Source: CAZAQV01 sp964487255 (GTDB lineage: Bacteria > Myxococcota_A > Polyangia > Polyangiales > CAZAQV01). From it: DNA of 64,000 nucleotides. This document shows, piece after piece, positions 35,340 through 43,063 of this stretch (position 1 is the stretch's first letter; every line of letters begins with the position of its first letter). The notes under the pieces are model-generated. The model searched no databases and was not told the origin of the DNA. It worked only from the letters and a program-made list of their open reading frames with translations. Both the position numbers and the translations under genes were made by a program. The DNA lies in assembly GCA_964487255.1 (NCBI GenBank), contig CAZAQV010000016.1:75393-139392 (forward strand). The letters are read 5' to 3'.

Positions 35340-36851
35340 CTAGTCGCACCTCAAACGGTTGAGCTCTTCGATGGTGGCCTGCATGGTGTGCAGTTCGGCT
35401 AAAGCATAGACCAGCTTCGTGGCGGCCTGTGCGACGGCCATCTCACGTAGGTTGACCACGAGCATGGTGGAATCGCCGGCGTTGAGGCGATAGCGCTCGC
35501 CCTCTGCGAGCGTTTCAGTCGCAGCGACAAGGTCACGCTCGACCTGAGTCTGATTGAGGGCTGCGCGTTGGTTGATTGCAACTTTCTGTGCGGAAGCACG
35601 CATCCTATCGCGGAGCCAACTGATCTCGTGGCGAAGGCTTCGCAGCTCTGCTTCGGCAGCGTCGCTTTGGCCTCGTCCCTTTCGCAACAGAAGAGGGATC
35701 TGAAACCCAACCCCGAGCTTGACGTTCGTGCCAGCTAGATCAGCGTTGCCCCCAACATTGCCCAGGTCGCGCGACACTTCGAACTTGGCGCGCGCTTCTG
35801 GTGCGACACGGTTATCCGCGAGCTCTGCTTGCGAGCGCGCCGCTTCGATTCGTTGAGAGAGCGCACGAACTTGGGGGTGACATTCGGCGAGATTCGCCAC
35901 ATCGAGCGACAAAACCTCTTGGGGCGCAGCGCGAAAGGGAGGTAGTGCAGCACGCGCAGGTGCCATCGGCTGCCCCGTGTCAGTCCGCAGATAGAGCGAG
36001 AGCTGGATCGATGCACTTCTCAGCTTTTGCTCGGCTGTGATTACTGCGGCTCTTCGGTTTAGCTCCATCTGTCGGCTGTCCGTGACTTCAAAGTCGGACG
36101 CGGAGCCGGCGTCGCGTTGTGCCGAAACTTGCTGCCTTCGCGTCTCCGCCAGCGCCAAGAGTCTCTCTGCAATGTCGAGCTGATGTCCGGCTGCAAGCCA
36201 ATCGAAGTATGCGGCGATAGCCTCCAGTCGGATGTTGAGTTCCGCGTCGCGCAGTTCAAAGCCCCCCGCTTTTTCTAAGCTCTGCGTGACCTCAAGCGCG
36301 GTTCGTCGTGGGTCGATCGGGCCATCACGCCACAATGGAACGCTGACTCCACCGCGCACTTCGCCACGGTTCAGCGTTTCGCTGCTCTCGTACGTCGGAT
36401 AGCGATCGCCTTGGATCGGGACACCGACGCGGTAGCCTCCATAAATCTCAGTGCCCCACACGCCAAGGTATTGGCGTAGTTCCGCGTCGGCTACGTTCGT
36501 CTCGTAGTAGCCTCCTCGCACGATGCTTCCCTTACCGGAAAAAAGAGGGTCGTAGACACCCTCTGCCGCGAAGCGTTGCGATTCGAGTGCTTGAAGCTTT
36601 GCACGGGTCGATTCGACTTTGGGATGATGGTTGCGAACAGAGCGTAGAACCGCGCGCAAGGAGAGGGCACCTGCGTCCGGTTGCCCGCCTTCGATTTTCT
36701 CTAGAAGCCGTTGGTCGATGACCTCCTCTTCGACCGAGAGCGGCCGGTTTCCCTGCGAAGCATCCTCTTGCGTCTGACCAACGCCCGCCGACGAGACGAG
36801 GATGGCCGTCGTCATGATGGCGAGGTTGCAGACGCGTCGTCGTAGGGGCAC
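35340..36851 (-). CDS. TolC-family outer-membrane efflux/secretion protein
   Basis: 503 aa. A GTG start at 36851 lies 3 bases after the HlyD stop. The signal peptide is RRRVCNLAIMTTAILVSSAGVGQ. Two long helical OEP repeats (about 60-270 and 310-500) contain the heptad-rich segments expected of TolC hairpins (RLEAIAAYFDWLAAGHQLDIAERLLALAE early, AINQRAALNQTQVERDLVAATETL late), with short beta segments in between (GEVRGGVSVPLW, VKLGVGFQIPLLL). It would form the outer-membrane channel of the tripartite complex with the HlyD and ABC proteins encoded directly upstream. Confidence 0.88.
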   Translation of the reverse strand: MPLRRRVCNLAIMTTAILVSSAGVGQTQEDASQGNRPLSVEEEVIDQRLLEKIEGGQPDAGALSLRAVLRSVRNHHPKVESTRAKLQALESQRFAAEGVYDPLFSGKGSIVRGGYYETNVADAELRQYLGVWGTEIYGGYRVGVPIQGDRYPTYESSETLNRGEVRGGVSVPLWRDGPIDPRRTALEVTQSLEKAGGFELRDAELNIRLEAIAAYFDWLAAGHQLDIAERLLALAETRRQQVSAQRDAGSASDFEVTDSRQMELNRRAAVITAEQKLRSASIQLSLYLRTDTGQPMAPARAALPPFRAAPQEVLSLDVANLAECHPQVRALSQRIEAARSQAELADNRVAPEARAKFEVSRDLGNVGGNADLAGTNVKLGVGFQIPLLLRKGRGQSDAAEAELRSLRHEISWLRDRMRASAQKVAINQRAALNQTQVERDLVAATETLAEGERYRLNAGDSTMLVVNLREMAVAQAATKLVYALAELHTMQATIEELNRLRCD

Positions 36852-36854
36852 CTG

Positions 36855-38231
36855 CTATTCCCCCGCCAGCTTTGCAGCAGCCTTGAACTTCTTGCTGGCG
36901 ACTGCAGTCTCGCCCGGCGGGTCGGTGGCCGGTGGAAAACCGTTGAAGCGACGCCAAAGCTCCATGCCCAAGCTCACTTCCCGCAGCAGGAACCAGCCCT
37001 TTGCGCGCACGCCTTGGCGAAGGTAGACGGGTTCCGGCCAGGCCTCGTCCTCGCGATCGGGCACGACGAGCACCCGGAAGTTGCCTTGGCCGTCGTCTGC
37101 GGCGTCGACGAAGGCGACCTCGCCTCCGAAGGTTCCGACCGCGACCGATGGCCAACCTGAAAACTGTACGGCTGGCCAACCTTCAAACTGAAGTCGAACG
37201 TGAGCACCGGGTTGGATCAGCGCAGCATCGTTGCCGTCGACATAGAGCTCAACCGCGCGATCGCCTGTCTTGGGTACGAAGATGGCCAACTGCTCGCCCT
37301 GCTTAACCTGTTCTCCTCCCCGTCGTTTGAGGATGCGCATGATGGTGCCCGCTTGGGACGCGTACACGGTTTGGGCCTTCTGACGCGCGATGCCGACGTC
37401 GAGTTTCGCGAGCGCTGCTTTCGTGGAAGCGAGTTCCTTTTCCGCGCTGGAGATACTTGCATCAGCGTTCTGTACCTCGGCGTCCGCTGCGGCCTTGATT
37501 CGCTCATAGGCGGCCTTTCTTGCGTCGAGTTTGCTCTTCGCCGCGCGATACTGCGCCTGCGCAGACACGTACGAAGCTTGGCTTCTTCGCGCCGCGAGTT
37601 CCGCGAGTTCAAGGTCGCGTCGCGAGGCTAAGCCTCTGTTCTGGAGGTCTTGCTGCCGTCTTAGGTTAAGGTCATTGGTCTCTTGTTCGGCTTCCGCCGC
37701 CGCCAATGACTCGGCAGCGCTCGCCACTTCTTGACGGGCTACGTCAACTTCGGCCTCTGCGCTCATCACCTGGGCAGTTTGCGAGCGTTTGATGGATTGA
37801 AGTCGATCTCGAAGCGATTGGACTCTTGCTTGTTCAGCTTCGAATCGACTGTCGACGGCTGCGCGCTCATCACCGAGCCTCGAAAGGAGCAGCGCATCGT
37901 TGTCTCCCATGTGGACAATGGGATCGCCCTTTTCGACTTGGCTTCCTTCGTGGACGAACCATTTTTCCACGACACCGTTGACGGGAGCCTCGACCGCCTG
38001 CTGGCGCTCATCAGGTGTGAACGCGATCACACGACCGGTTCCGAAGACCGTCTGCTGCCAGGGCGCGAGAGCCGCTGCGGCGACGAGCAGCACGAAACCA
38101 GTTACGATCAACTTCGCCGTTCTGGAAGCATTCTTGGGTGCAGGAACCCACAGTGCAGGGTCGAGCAGGCCGTCGTTTGCGAGCGAATCGACGGAAGACA
38201 GGCGAAGAGGCAACGTTTTGGCGTTAGGCAC
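36855..38231 (-). CDS. HlyD-family membrane fusion protein
   Basis: 458 aa from a GTG at 38231 that overlaps the stop of the ABC gene by 8 bases; the frame is open further upstream inside the ABC gene but that is shadow. One membrane helix near residues 42-62 (LIVTGFVLLVAAAALAPW) is followed by a biotinyl-lipoyl-like half (VEAPVNGVVEKWFVHEGSQVEKGDPI), a ~190-residue coiled coil (about 115-275), the second lipoyl half (VYASQAGTIMRILKRRGGEQVKQGE) and a beta-barrel domain. This is the standard periplasmic adaptor layout of type I secretion systems. It should bridge the ABC protein and TolC. Confidence 0.88.
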   Translation of the reverse strand: MPNAKTLPLRLSSVDSLANDGLLDPALWVPAPKNASRTAKLIVTGFVLLVAAAALAPWQQTVFGTGRVIAFTPDERQQAVEAPVNGVVEKWFVHEGSQVEKGDPIVHMGDNDALLLSRLGDERAAVDSRFEAEQARVQSLRDRLQSIKRSQTAQVMSAEAEVDVARQEVASAAESLAAAEAEQETNDLNLRRQQDLQNRGLASRRDLELAELAARRSQASYVSAQAQYRAAKSKLDARKAAYERIKAAADAEVQNADASISSAEKELASTKAALAKLDVGIARQKAQTVYASQAGTIMRILKRRGGEQVKQGEQLAIFVPKTGDRAVELYVDGNDAALIQPGAHVRLQFEGWPAVQFSGWPSVAVGTFGGEVAFVDAADDGQGNFRVLVVPDREDEAWPEPVYLRQGVRAKGWFLLREVSLGMELWRRFNGFPPATDPPGETAVASKKFKAAAKLAGE

Positions 38232-40182
38232 GTGCCACCTCCTCGTCGACCGGGCGGTGAAGGTGGTCGCACGCTTCTGAAATGAGCGATGCATCGTCAG
38301 AGAGCACCAATAGACCAGCGGGAGGGTCGTCCGACCAACTGCGAAGTAGGTCGTCGCACTGTTCGCCATTCAATACGTCAATCGCGCCATCGAGCACCAC
38401 GAAGTCTGGTTCTGAAGCCAACACGCGGGCCAGGGTCAGGCTGATGGCAAAACGTCGTCCGTAGATGCCCGCGAGTCGTTCGGCATTGGCGTGGAGGCCC
38501 TCGGGGTCGAGGCGCACGCGATGGGCGATACGAACCCGTTCTAGAAGTGCCCAGATCTCCGCACCGCTCAGGCTGGGGTTGGCGACCGTGATGTTTTCGC
38601 GAATAGACGTTGGCAGGACCTCTTCATGTCGAATCAGCGCCACATGCTTCCGCCAGTCTTGTAGCTCAATATCGCTCATATCGTGTTCGCCAAAGAAGAG
38701 CTTGCCTGGCGCGACAGGCACCATCCCAAAGAGCTGACTGGAGACGGCATAGGCTTCTCGCACGTGAAGGCCGGAGACGATGAGAGTTTGTCGAGGCTTT
38801 ACTTCGAACGAGACGTGTACGTGTCCACGTTCCGGATCGGGTTCGTCTGCAAGGCTGAGGGGTAGTGCATTCACACGTAGCGACCACGACTGTTCGGCTT
38901 CGCCCAGCAAATCGTGCCCCCGCGAAACTTCCAGATCGAGGTCGAGAATCTCGCCCACCTTGTCGATGGCCGCGAGCAGATCGAACCAAACCTCTACTTT
39001 GTTACCCAGCTTGGCGATCGAAGCGACGACGGCTGTTACGATGAGTTCGGCCGCGACCAACTGCCCGATCGAAAGCTGTCTCGAAATCACCAGGTAGCCG
39101 CCGATGGATAGCAGCGCGACACTTGCAACGACTTGCATTCCTAGAGCTCCCTTGAGCTGACGAAAGACGATTCGAAAATGTTCGTCGCGTCTCGCGAGGT
39201 ACTTGCGCGACAACGCGTCGGTTTGGAAGCGCGCGAAGTTCTCGCCTCCTCCGAGCTTGAACGTGAGCGGGTGCCGTGCGAGGTCTTCGAGCCACCCTGC
39301 GACGGCGTACTTTGCTTTCGATTCTGCGATGCTGGTCGAGCCACCGCGACGCCCAAGCAGGACGAAAACCATCACGGCAATCGCGATGAGAACCATGTCG
39401 AAGAGCAGCAGAATCGGGTGATAAAAGGCCAGTACGAGCATGCCGACGAGAGCGATGAGAACGGCATCAAGTCCGCCGAGAAGCAGGGAGGCCAAACTCT
39501 TCTGCGTTGTGAAGATGTCGAAGAAACGATTGAGCAGTTCGGGTCCAGCGGAGGTGCGAAACGCCTCGCTGTTGACTCGGGGCAGTGTGAGGCCGAGTTC
39601 AGCTACGACGCGCACGAAGATGCGTCGCTGGAGCATCTCGACGACGCGAACCTGAAGCGCGCGGAGGTAAGCGCTCGCGCAAAGAGCAAGCAAAAGCAGA
39701 ACGCTGATCACCACCAGCGGTTGAATGAGAGAGCCGAAAGCGACCGTGTTGACCAGGGACTGAACGGCGATGGGAACGGCAAGCGAGAGCAGTCCCAATG
39801 CAACGCCGTACACGAGTACCACCCAGACATCTTGGCTTTCAAGTCGCAGGAGTCTGAGTACGCGGGTCGTTGGTTTGAGGCGTTGCGCCGCAGAGGGACT
39901 GCGCAGAAGCGTCGCGCCTCTAGCCGGCACGGCGACCGAAAAGTCGCGCGTTTCGATGCCGAGTTCACTGTACAACGTCCTTTTCGTGGTCCAGCGGCGC
40001 TTGCCGTCGCGTGACCAGCACACCCAGGGGCCGAGCGTGCGGTCGATCCGCAGTGCGCGCCTATCCACCTCCGTGCCACTCACCTCAACAGGGAGGTGAC
40101 GTTCGCCAAGGGCCAGGATTTCGCTGGCTGTTGCTCGGCCCGATAGGACCTCGGTGCTACGGATTGTATCGTGAGAAATCAT
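38224..40182 (-). CDS. Type I secretion-like ABC protein with a degenerate ATPase domain
   Basis: 652 aa. There is an N-terminal cytoplasmic region (1-115) without a C39 peptidase Cys/His pair. A six-helix exporter membrane domain (about 119-400) follows, then an ATPase-like domain (about 440-640). In that domain the P-loop position reads VSGLHVREAYAV (469-480), with no GxxGxGK and Glu in place of the catalytic Lys. The Q-loop reads LIRHEEV (H instead of Q). The signature is LAGIYGRR (570-577) instead of LSGGQRQR. Walker B is VVLDGA (595-600) with Gly instead of the catalytic Glu, and the H-loop is VLSDDAS with no His. The surrounding framework (SIRENITVANPSLSGAEIW, LARVLASEP) is conserved, so this is a maintained but probably non-hydrolysing domain. 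First gene of the operon. Confidence 0.85.
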   Translation of the reverse strand: MISHDTIRSTEVLSGRATASEILALGERHLPVEVSGTEVDRRALRIDRTLGPWVCWSRDGKRRWTTKRTLYSELGIETRDFSVAVPARGATLLRSPSAAQRLKPTTRVLRLLRLESQDVWVVLVYGVALGLLSLAVPIAVQSLVNTVAFGSLIQPLVVISVLLLLALCASAYLRALQVRVVEMLQRRIFVRVVAELGLTLPRVNSEAFRTSAGPELLNRFFDIFTTQKSLASLLLGGLDAVLIALVGMLVLAFYHPILLLFDMVLIAIAVMVFVLLGRRGGSTSIAESKAKYAVAGWLEDLARHPLTFKLGGGENFARFQTDALSRKYLARRDEHFRIVFRQLKGALGMQVVASVALLSIGGYLVISRQLSIGQLVAAELIVTAVVASIAKLGNKVEVWFDLLAAIDKVGEILDLDLEVSRGHDLLGEAEQSWSLRVNALPLSLADEPDPERGHVHVSFEVKPRQTLIVSGLHVREAYAVSSQLFGMVPVAPGKLFFGEHDMSDIELQDWRKHVALIRHEEVLPTSIRENITVANPSLSGAEIWALLERVRIAHRVRLDPEGLHANAERLAGIYGRRFAISLTLARVLASEPDFVVLDGAIDVLNGEQCDDLLRSWSDDPPAGLLVLSDDASLISEACDHLHRPVDEEVARA

Positions 40183-40222
40183 TTGCTTTCTTGTGGTCTA
40201 TGCCTCTGAAGTCAGGATTTAT

Positions 40223-40273
40223 ATAACATGAAACAAAATGCATGGTTGTCAATGCATGAAAATGAGATACATT
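40223..40273. promoter_or_regulatory. Overlapping divergent promoters between the secretion-like operon and its regulator
   Basis: On the minus strand TTGACA (40252-40247) and TGTTAT (40228-40223) are separated by 18 bases. On the plus strand TTGTCA (40246-40251) and TACATT (40268-40273) are separated by 16. The region is markedly AT-rich compared with its surroundings, and two ATGCAT palindromes (starting at 40239 and 40253) overlap the shared -35 area, suitable for joint repression. Confidence 0.5.
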
Positions 40274-40279
40274 AATAAA

Positions 40280-40606
40280 ATGACGCCGAGCGACGCATCA
40301 CAGCTCGAAAGCAGGGGTTGGACCTTCTTGAGCAACCACGCGCATGTGCTTGTCATGGTGGCCCGTGACCCCCACGTTCGGGTGCGCGAGATCGCGTCGG
40401 GGGTTGGGATCACCGAGCGCGCGGTGATGCGAATCTTGGGCGAACTCGAAGAAGCCGGGGTTATTTCTCGCGAACGACAAGGCCGACGCACGGAGTACCA
40501 CGTTCATCCCGATCGTCAGTTGCGTCATCCGCTTGAGGCGGACCACACCGTTCGTGAACTGCTTTCGCTCCTGGTCGGCGTAGAAGCCCTGCGCAACGCC
40601 TCGTAG
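40280..40606 (+). CDS. Winged-helix (MarR/ArsR-like) transcriptional regulator
   Basis: 108 aa from the ATG at 40280; earlier in-frame ATGs (40238, 40256, 40262) lie in the promoter region. WTFLSNHAHVLVMVARDP is the start of a known small winged-helix family, then the helix-turn-helix VREIASGVGITERAVMRILGELEEAGVI, the wing RERQGRRTEYHVHP, and the family's LRHPLEADHTVRELL dimerisation segment. No ligand- or metal-sensing cysteines are seen. Transcribed divergently from the ABC-HlyD-TolC operon, it is the likely regulator of that operon and of itself. Confidence 0.8.
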   Translation: MTPSDASQLESRGWTFLSNHAHVLVMVARDPHVRVREIASGVGITERAVMRILGELEEAGVISRERQGRRTEYHVHPDRQLRHPLEADHTVRELLSLLVGVEALRNAS

Positions 40607-40979
40607 TCTTTATATCGGCGAGCAGAAGAGACCGGTCAGACAGGTGATGGTGCCGCTCGTAGCGGCGACCCAAAGCGTACCGGTGCTGTCGTCAAAATCG
40701 ATGCCCGCCGAACTGCTGACTCCGTCCGGCAGCGCGTATTCCACGCGGCGCAGGTGAGCACCGCGCTGGCCGAGCACATGGACAGTCCGGGCGGCAAGCG
40801 CCTCGCGTATTCCGTACTCCACGCGCTGACGATCGCCAGCCCTACGCTGCATGATGATGCAGCGTTTTTGGCGGACAAGCTCGGGCTTAAACTCAAGTTT
40901 GACGGCAACTGAGAAGGTTCTGGGACTTTCGCGGCCTTTTCATTAAAGGAACCGCTCACCGTACTTGTAAGGAAGTACG
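40607..40979. pseudogene. Gene remnants in the gap between the regulator and a lipoprotein gene
   Basis: No complete gene. On the minus strand, 40610 to about 40790 reads as the end of a beta-rich protein (EYALPDGVSSSAGIDFDDS… WVAATSGTITCL… stop at 40610). On the plus strand, about 40755 to the TGA at 40912 reads as the end of a different protein (LAEHMDSPGGKRLAY… FLADKLGLKLKFDGN). Neither has a start codon with a ribosome site, and the readings partly overlap. They look like the 3' ends of two decayed, once convergent genes. 40913-40979 holds only the leader of the next gene. No family assigned. Confidence 0.4.
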
Positions 40980-42167
40980 ATGAGACCTTCGTGCGTACTC
41001 CTTCCGTGCATTTTCTTAGTATTGCTCGCATTGACGGCCTGCGGCGATGGGCGCGGGGCGTCGCTTTTCGCCGGTTCTTGTGAGGCGTTGTTGGCGTGTT
41101 GCGCAGAGCTTTCGCCGGACGCGAAATCCCAATGTGAAGACGCCTACCATCACTATCGAGACGCCGATGGGGCCGAACGACAGTGTCAGGCAGCCTTGGA
41201 ATCGACACGCGCGACCGGTTTTTGTGCAGACACTCCAGGTTCGCTCGATGTCTCCGTCAATACCGACGATGGCGGTGTACCTAGTGGCTCTGACCAGGAG
41301 GTTCTGATCCGTGTCGCTTCGCAGCAAAGCGAACTCGGTTGTCGTTCAAACTCGAATGTACTCTGCACGTCCATCGTTTTCTCTCCTACGATTTCACTCC
41401 GCTGCTGTGCGATCCAGGCTCACAATCTCCCGGTCAGAGCACTAGTGGCTCTGAGGTGACTCTCACCGTTTTGTCCTACGCGCCAAACGAACAGAAGGTT
41501 CGAGTACGCGTGACTAACGCTACGAGCGCGGAGCTACGAGTCGATCAAAGCAAGGTTTCCTTGTGGTTAGAGAATGGTGAGGTTCTTCCTGGGGATGCAA
41601 CGTATTACGAGGATAGTTGTCGCGTCACGATCGTTCGCGGCGCGAGTACAGAGTGTGCGGTGAAGTTTTGGGCGGTTGAGTCCACTGCGTTCTCTCAAGG
41701 AACATAAGGTTGTATTTACATACCCTGGCGGTCGCAGCGAAGCGCCAATCGTTGAATCTGTTCAGTGCGCTGGCGGAATCGAGGGCACCGCAGCGGCTTG
41801 CGAAGATGGCTGTGATAACGATGGGGACGGGTTTGTCGACTGCGACGATCGAGATTGTTGCGCTTGGGCGTTGGGCTGTCCCGCTGAAAGTTACTGCGGG
41901 CGCAACGCCAGTCGCTACGAAGATAGCTACGCGGCTTGCCGGGACGGTCAAGATAATGATGGTGACGGAAGGGTCGACTGCGCGGATTTCGATTGCGAGG
42001 TCCACTGCCGATGTACCGAAGGGACCGAAGACACCTTCGCGGCCTGTACGGATGGCTGCAACAACGACGGAGACATGGAATCGTGGATCGATTGCAATGA
42101 TCGAGATTGCTGTCCAGCTTTGGCCGACTATGCCTGCCCTCTCGACACCTTTTGCGGCGGGCAGTAG
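40980..42167 (+). pseudogene. Cys-rich surface lipoprotein interrupted by two compensating frameshifts
   Basis: The N-terminus MRPSCVLLPCIFLVLLALTAC is a lipoprotein signal, followed by a Cys-rich region (CEALLACCAELSPDAKSQCE). Sense reading then moves from frame 3 to frame 2 near 41330-41345 (FKLECTLHVHRFLSYDFTPLL … CAVKFWAVESTAFSQGT) and back to frame 3 near 41690-41700 (KVVFTYPGGRSEAPIVESVQC). The last part holds three Asp/Cys motifs, CEDGCDNDGDGFVDCDDRDCC, CRDGQDNDGDGRVDC and CTDGCNNDGDMES…DC, like those of the lipoproteins at 14.9-18.8 kb. The intact product would be about 395 aa. Either two sequencing indels or a recent pseudogene; the clean codon structure on both sides favours indels or very recent damage. 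Confidence 0.65.
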
Positions 42168-42191
42168 CGCATTGCGGCGGGCAGTAGCGCA
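42152..42191. repeat. 20-bp tandem duplication across the lipoprotein stop codon
   Basis: TTGCGGCGGGCAGTAGCGCA occurs twice head-to-tail (42152-42171, 42172-42191). The first copy holds the TAG stop of the upstream gene. Confidence 0.8.
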
Positions 42192-42272
42192 CGGCTTCGG
42201 CTTGATTTTGCTTGCTTCCGCCGTGTCGGCACATGCACTTGAAGGGGCGGCTATTCGTGTCAGTCTTGCGCT

Positions 42273-43061
42273 GTGGCCGGAGCGGCAGACGACACGGGAA
42301 TCGGTGGGCCGGGGCGTGCGTTCCCACAGACGCCGGTGTCCGCAATCCTGGCTGTCCAAGCGGGAAGTCCGGCCGATAAGGCGCGGGCCTTTGCGACGAT
42401 CTCGCGCGCGTACTGGAAACCGGTGTACATGCACACGCGTTTGCGTTGGCGGCGGTCGAACGAAGACGCCAAAGACCTGACGCAGGGCTTTTTCGCGAAC
42501 GCGCTTGAGCGCGATCTTTTCAGTCGTTACGATGCTTCGCGGGCCAAGTTTCGCACCTATGTGCGCATGTGTCTGGAGAGCTACCTTTCGAACGCGAACT
42601 CTTTCTCGAACGCCAAGAAGCGAGGCGGCGATGCGGTAGGCGTGCCTTTTGATCTCGACTTGGTCGAACACGAGCTGCAACTGACCCAAAAAGCGATTGG
42701 CGATCCCGACGCGATCTTCGAGACTGCGTGGGCACAAGGTATTTTTCGTACGGCGACCGAAGCACTTCGCAGCGAGCTGCTTGGCGAAGGCAAGAGCACG
42801 GTGTACGAGGTCTTCAAGCGTTACGAACTGGACCCAATGTTCGAGTCCGATGCACAGCAGCCCACTTACGCAGAGCTGGCGCAAACCTTTTCGATTCGCA
42901 CGACCGACGTCACGAACTACCTTGCCTCGGCGCGTCGTCGTTTGCGCAAAGCCGTGATCGCCTCGCTACGTGCGCTGACTTCGACAGAGGAAGAACTCCG
43001 AGAAGAAGCGACGTTGGTGCTCGGCGTGTCTCCCGAAGTTGCGCGGGAGCTGTGCGCGTGA
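42273..43061 (+). CDS. ECF-like RNA polymerase sigma factor
   Basis: 262 aa, GTG start at 42273 (in-frame TGA at 42235-42237 just upstream). The sigma-2 region is recognisable: RAFATISRAYWKPVYMHTRLRWRRSNEDAKDLTQGFFANALERDLFSRYDASRAKFRTYVRMCLE. The DLTQGFF box defines the long ECF-like group abundant in Planctomycetes and Myxococcota, often paired with Ser/Thr kinases. Sigma-4 is the C-terminal helix-turn-helix (YAELAQTFSIRTTDVTNYLASARRRLRKAV). A C-terminal extension follows. The stop overlaps a GTG/ATG for the downstream beta-helix lipoprotein. It lies one gene from a large Ser/Thr kinase, consistent with kinase-controlled sigma factors. Confidence 0.85.
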   Translation: MAGAADDTGIGGPGRAFPQTPVSAILAVQAGSPADKARAFATISRAYWKPVYMHTRLRWRRSNEDAKDLTQGFFANALERDLFSRYDASRAKFRTYVRMCLESYLSNANSFSNAKKRGGDAVGVPFDLDLVEHELQLTQKAIGDPDAIFETAWAQGIFRTATEALRSELLGEGKSTVYEVFKRYELDPMFESDAQQPTYAELAQTFSIRTTDVTNYLASARRRLRKAVIASLRALTSTEEELREEATLVLGVSPEVARELCA

Positions 43062-43063
43062 GC

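Noticed and set aside
39178..40014. Plus-strand 278-aa open frame opposite the ABC gene
   Set aside because: Its sequence mirrors the codon positions of the ABC protein on the other strand and shows no domain.
38224..40182. C39-peptidase bacteriocin exporter
   Set aside because: The N-terminal 115 residues lack the Cys and His of the C39 domain and there is no double-Gly leader peptide gene nearby.
42728..43063. Upstream extension of the beta-helix lipoprotein through the sigma-factor gene
   Set aside because: This stretch codes for sigma region 4 in another frame; the lipoprotein signal begins at 43064.
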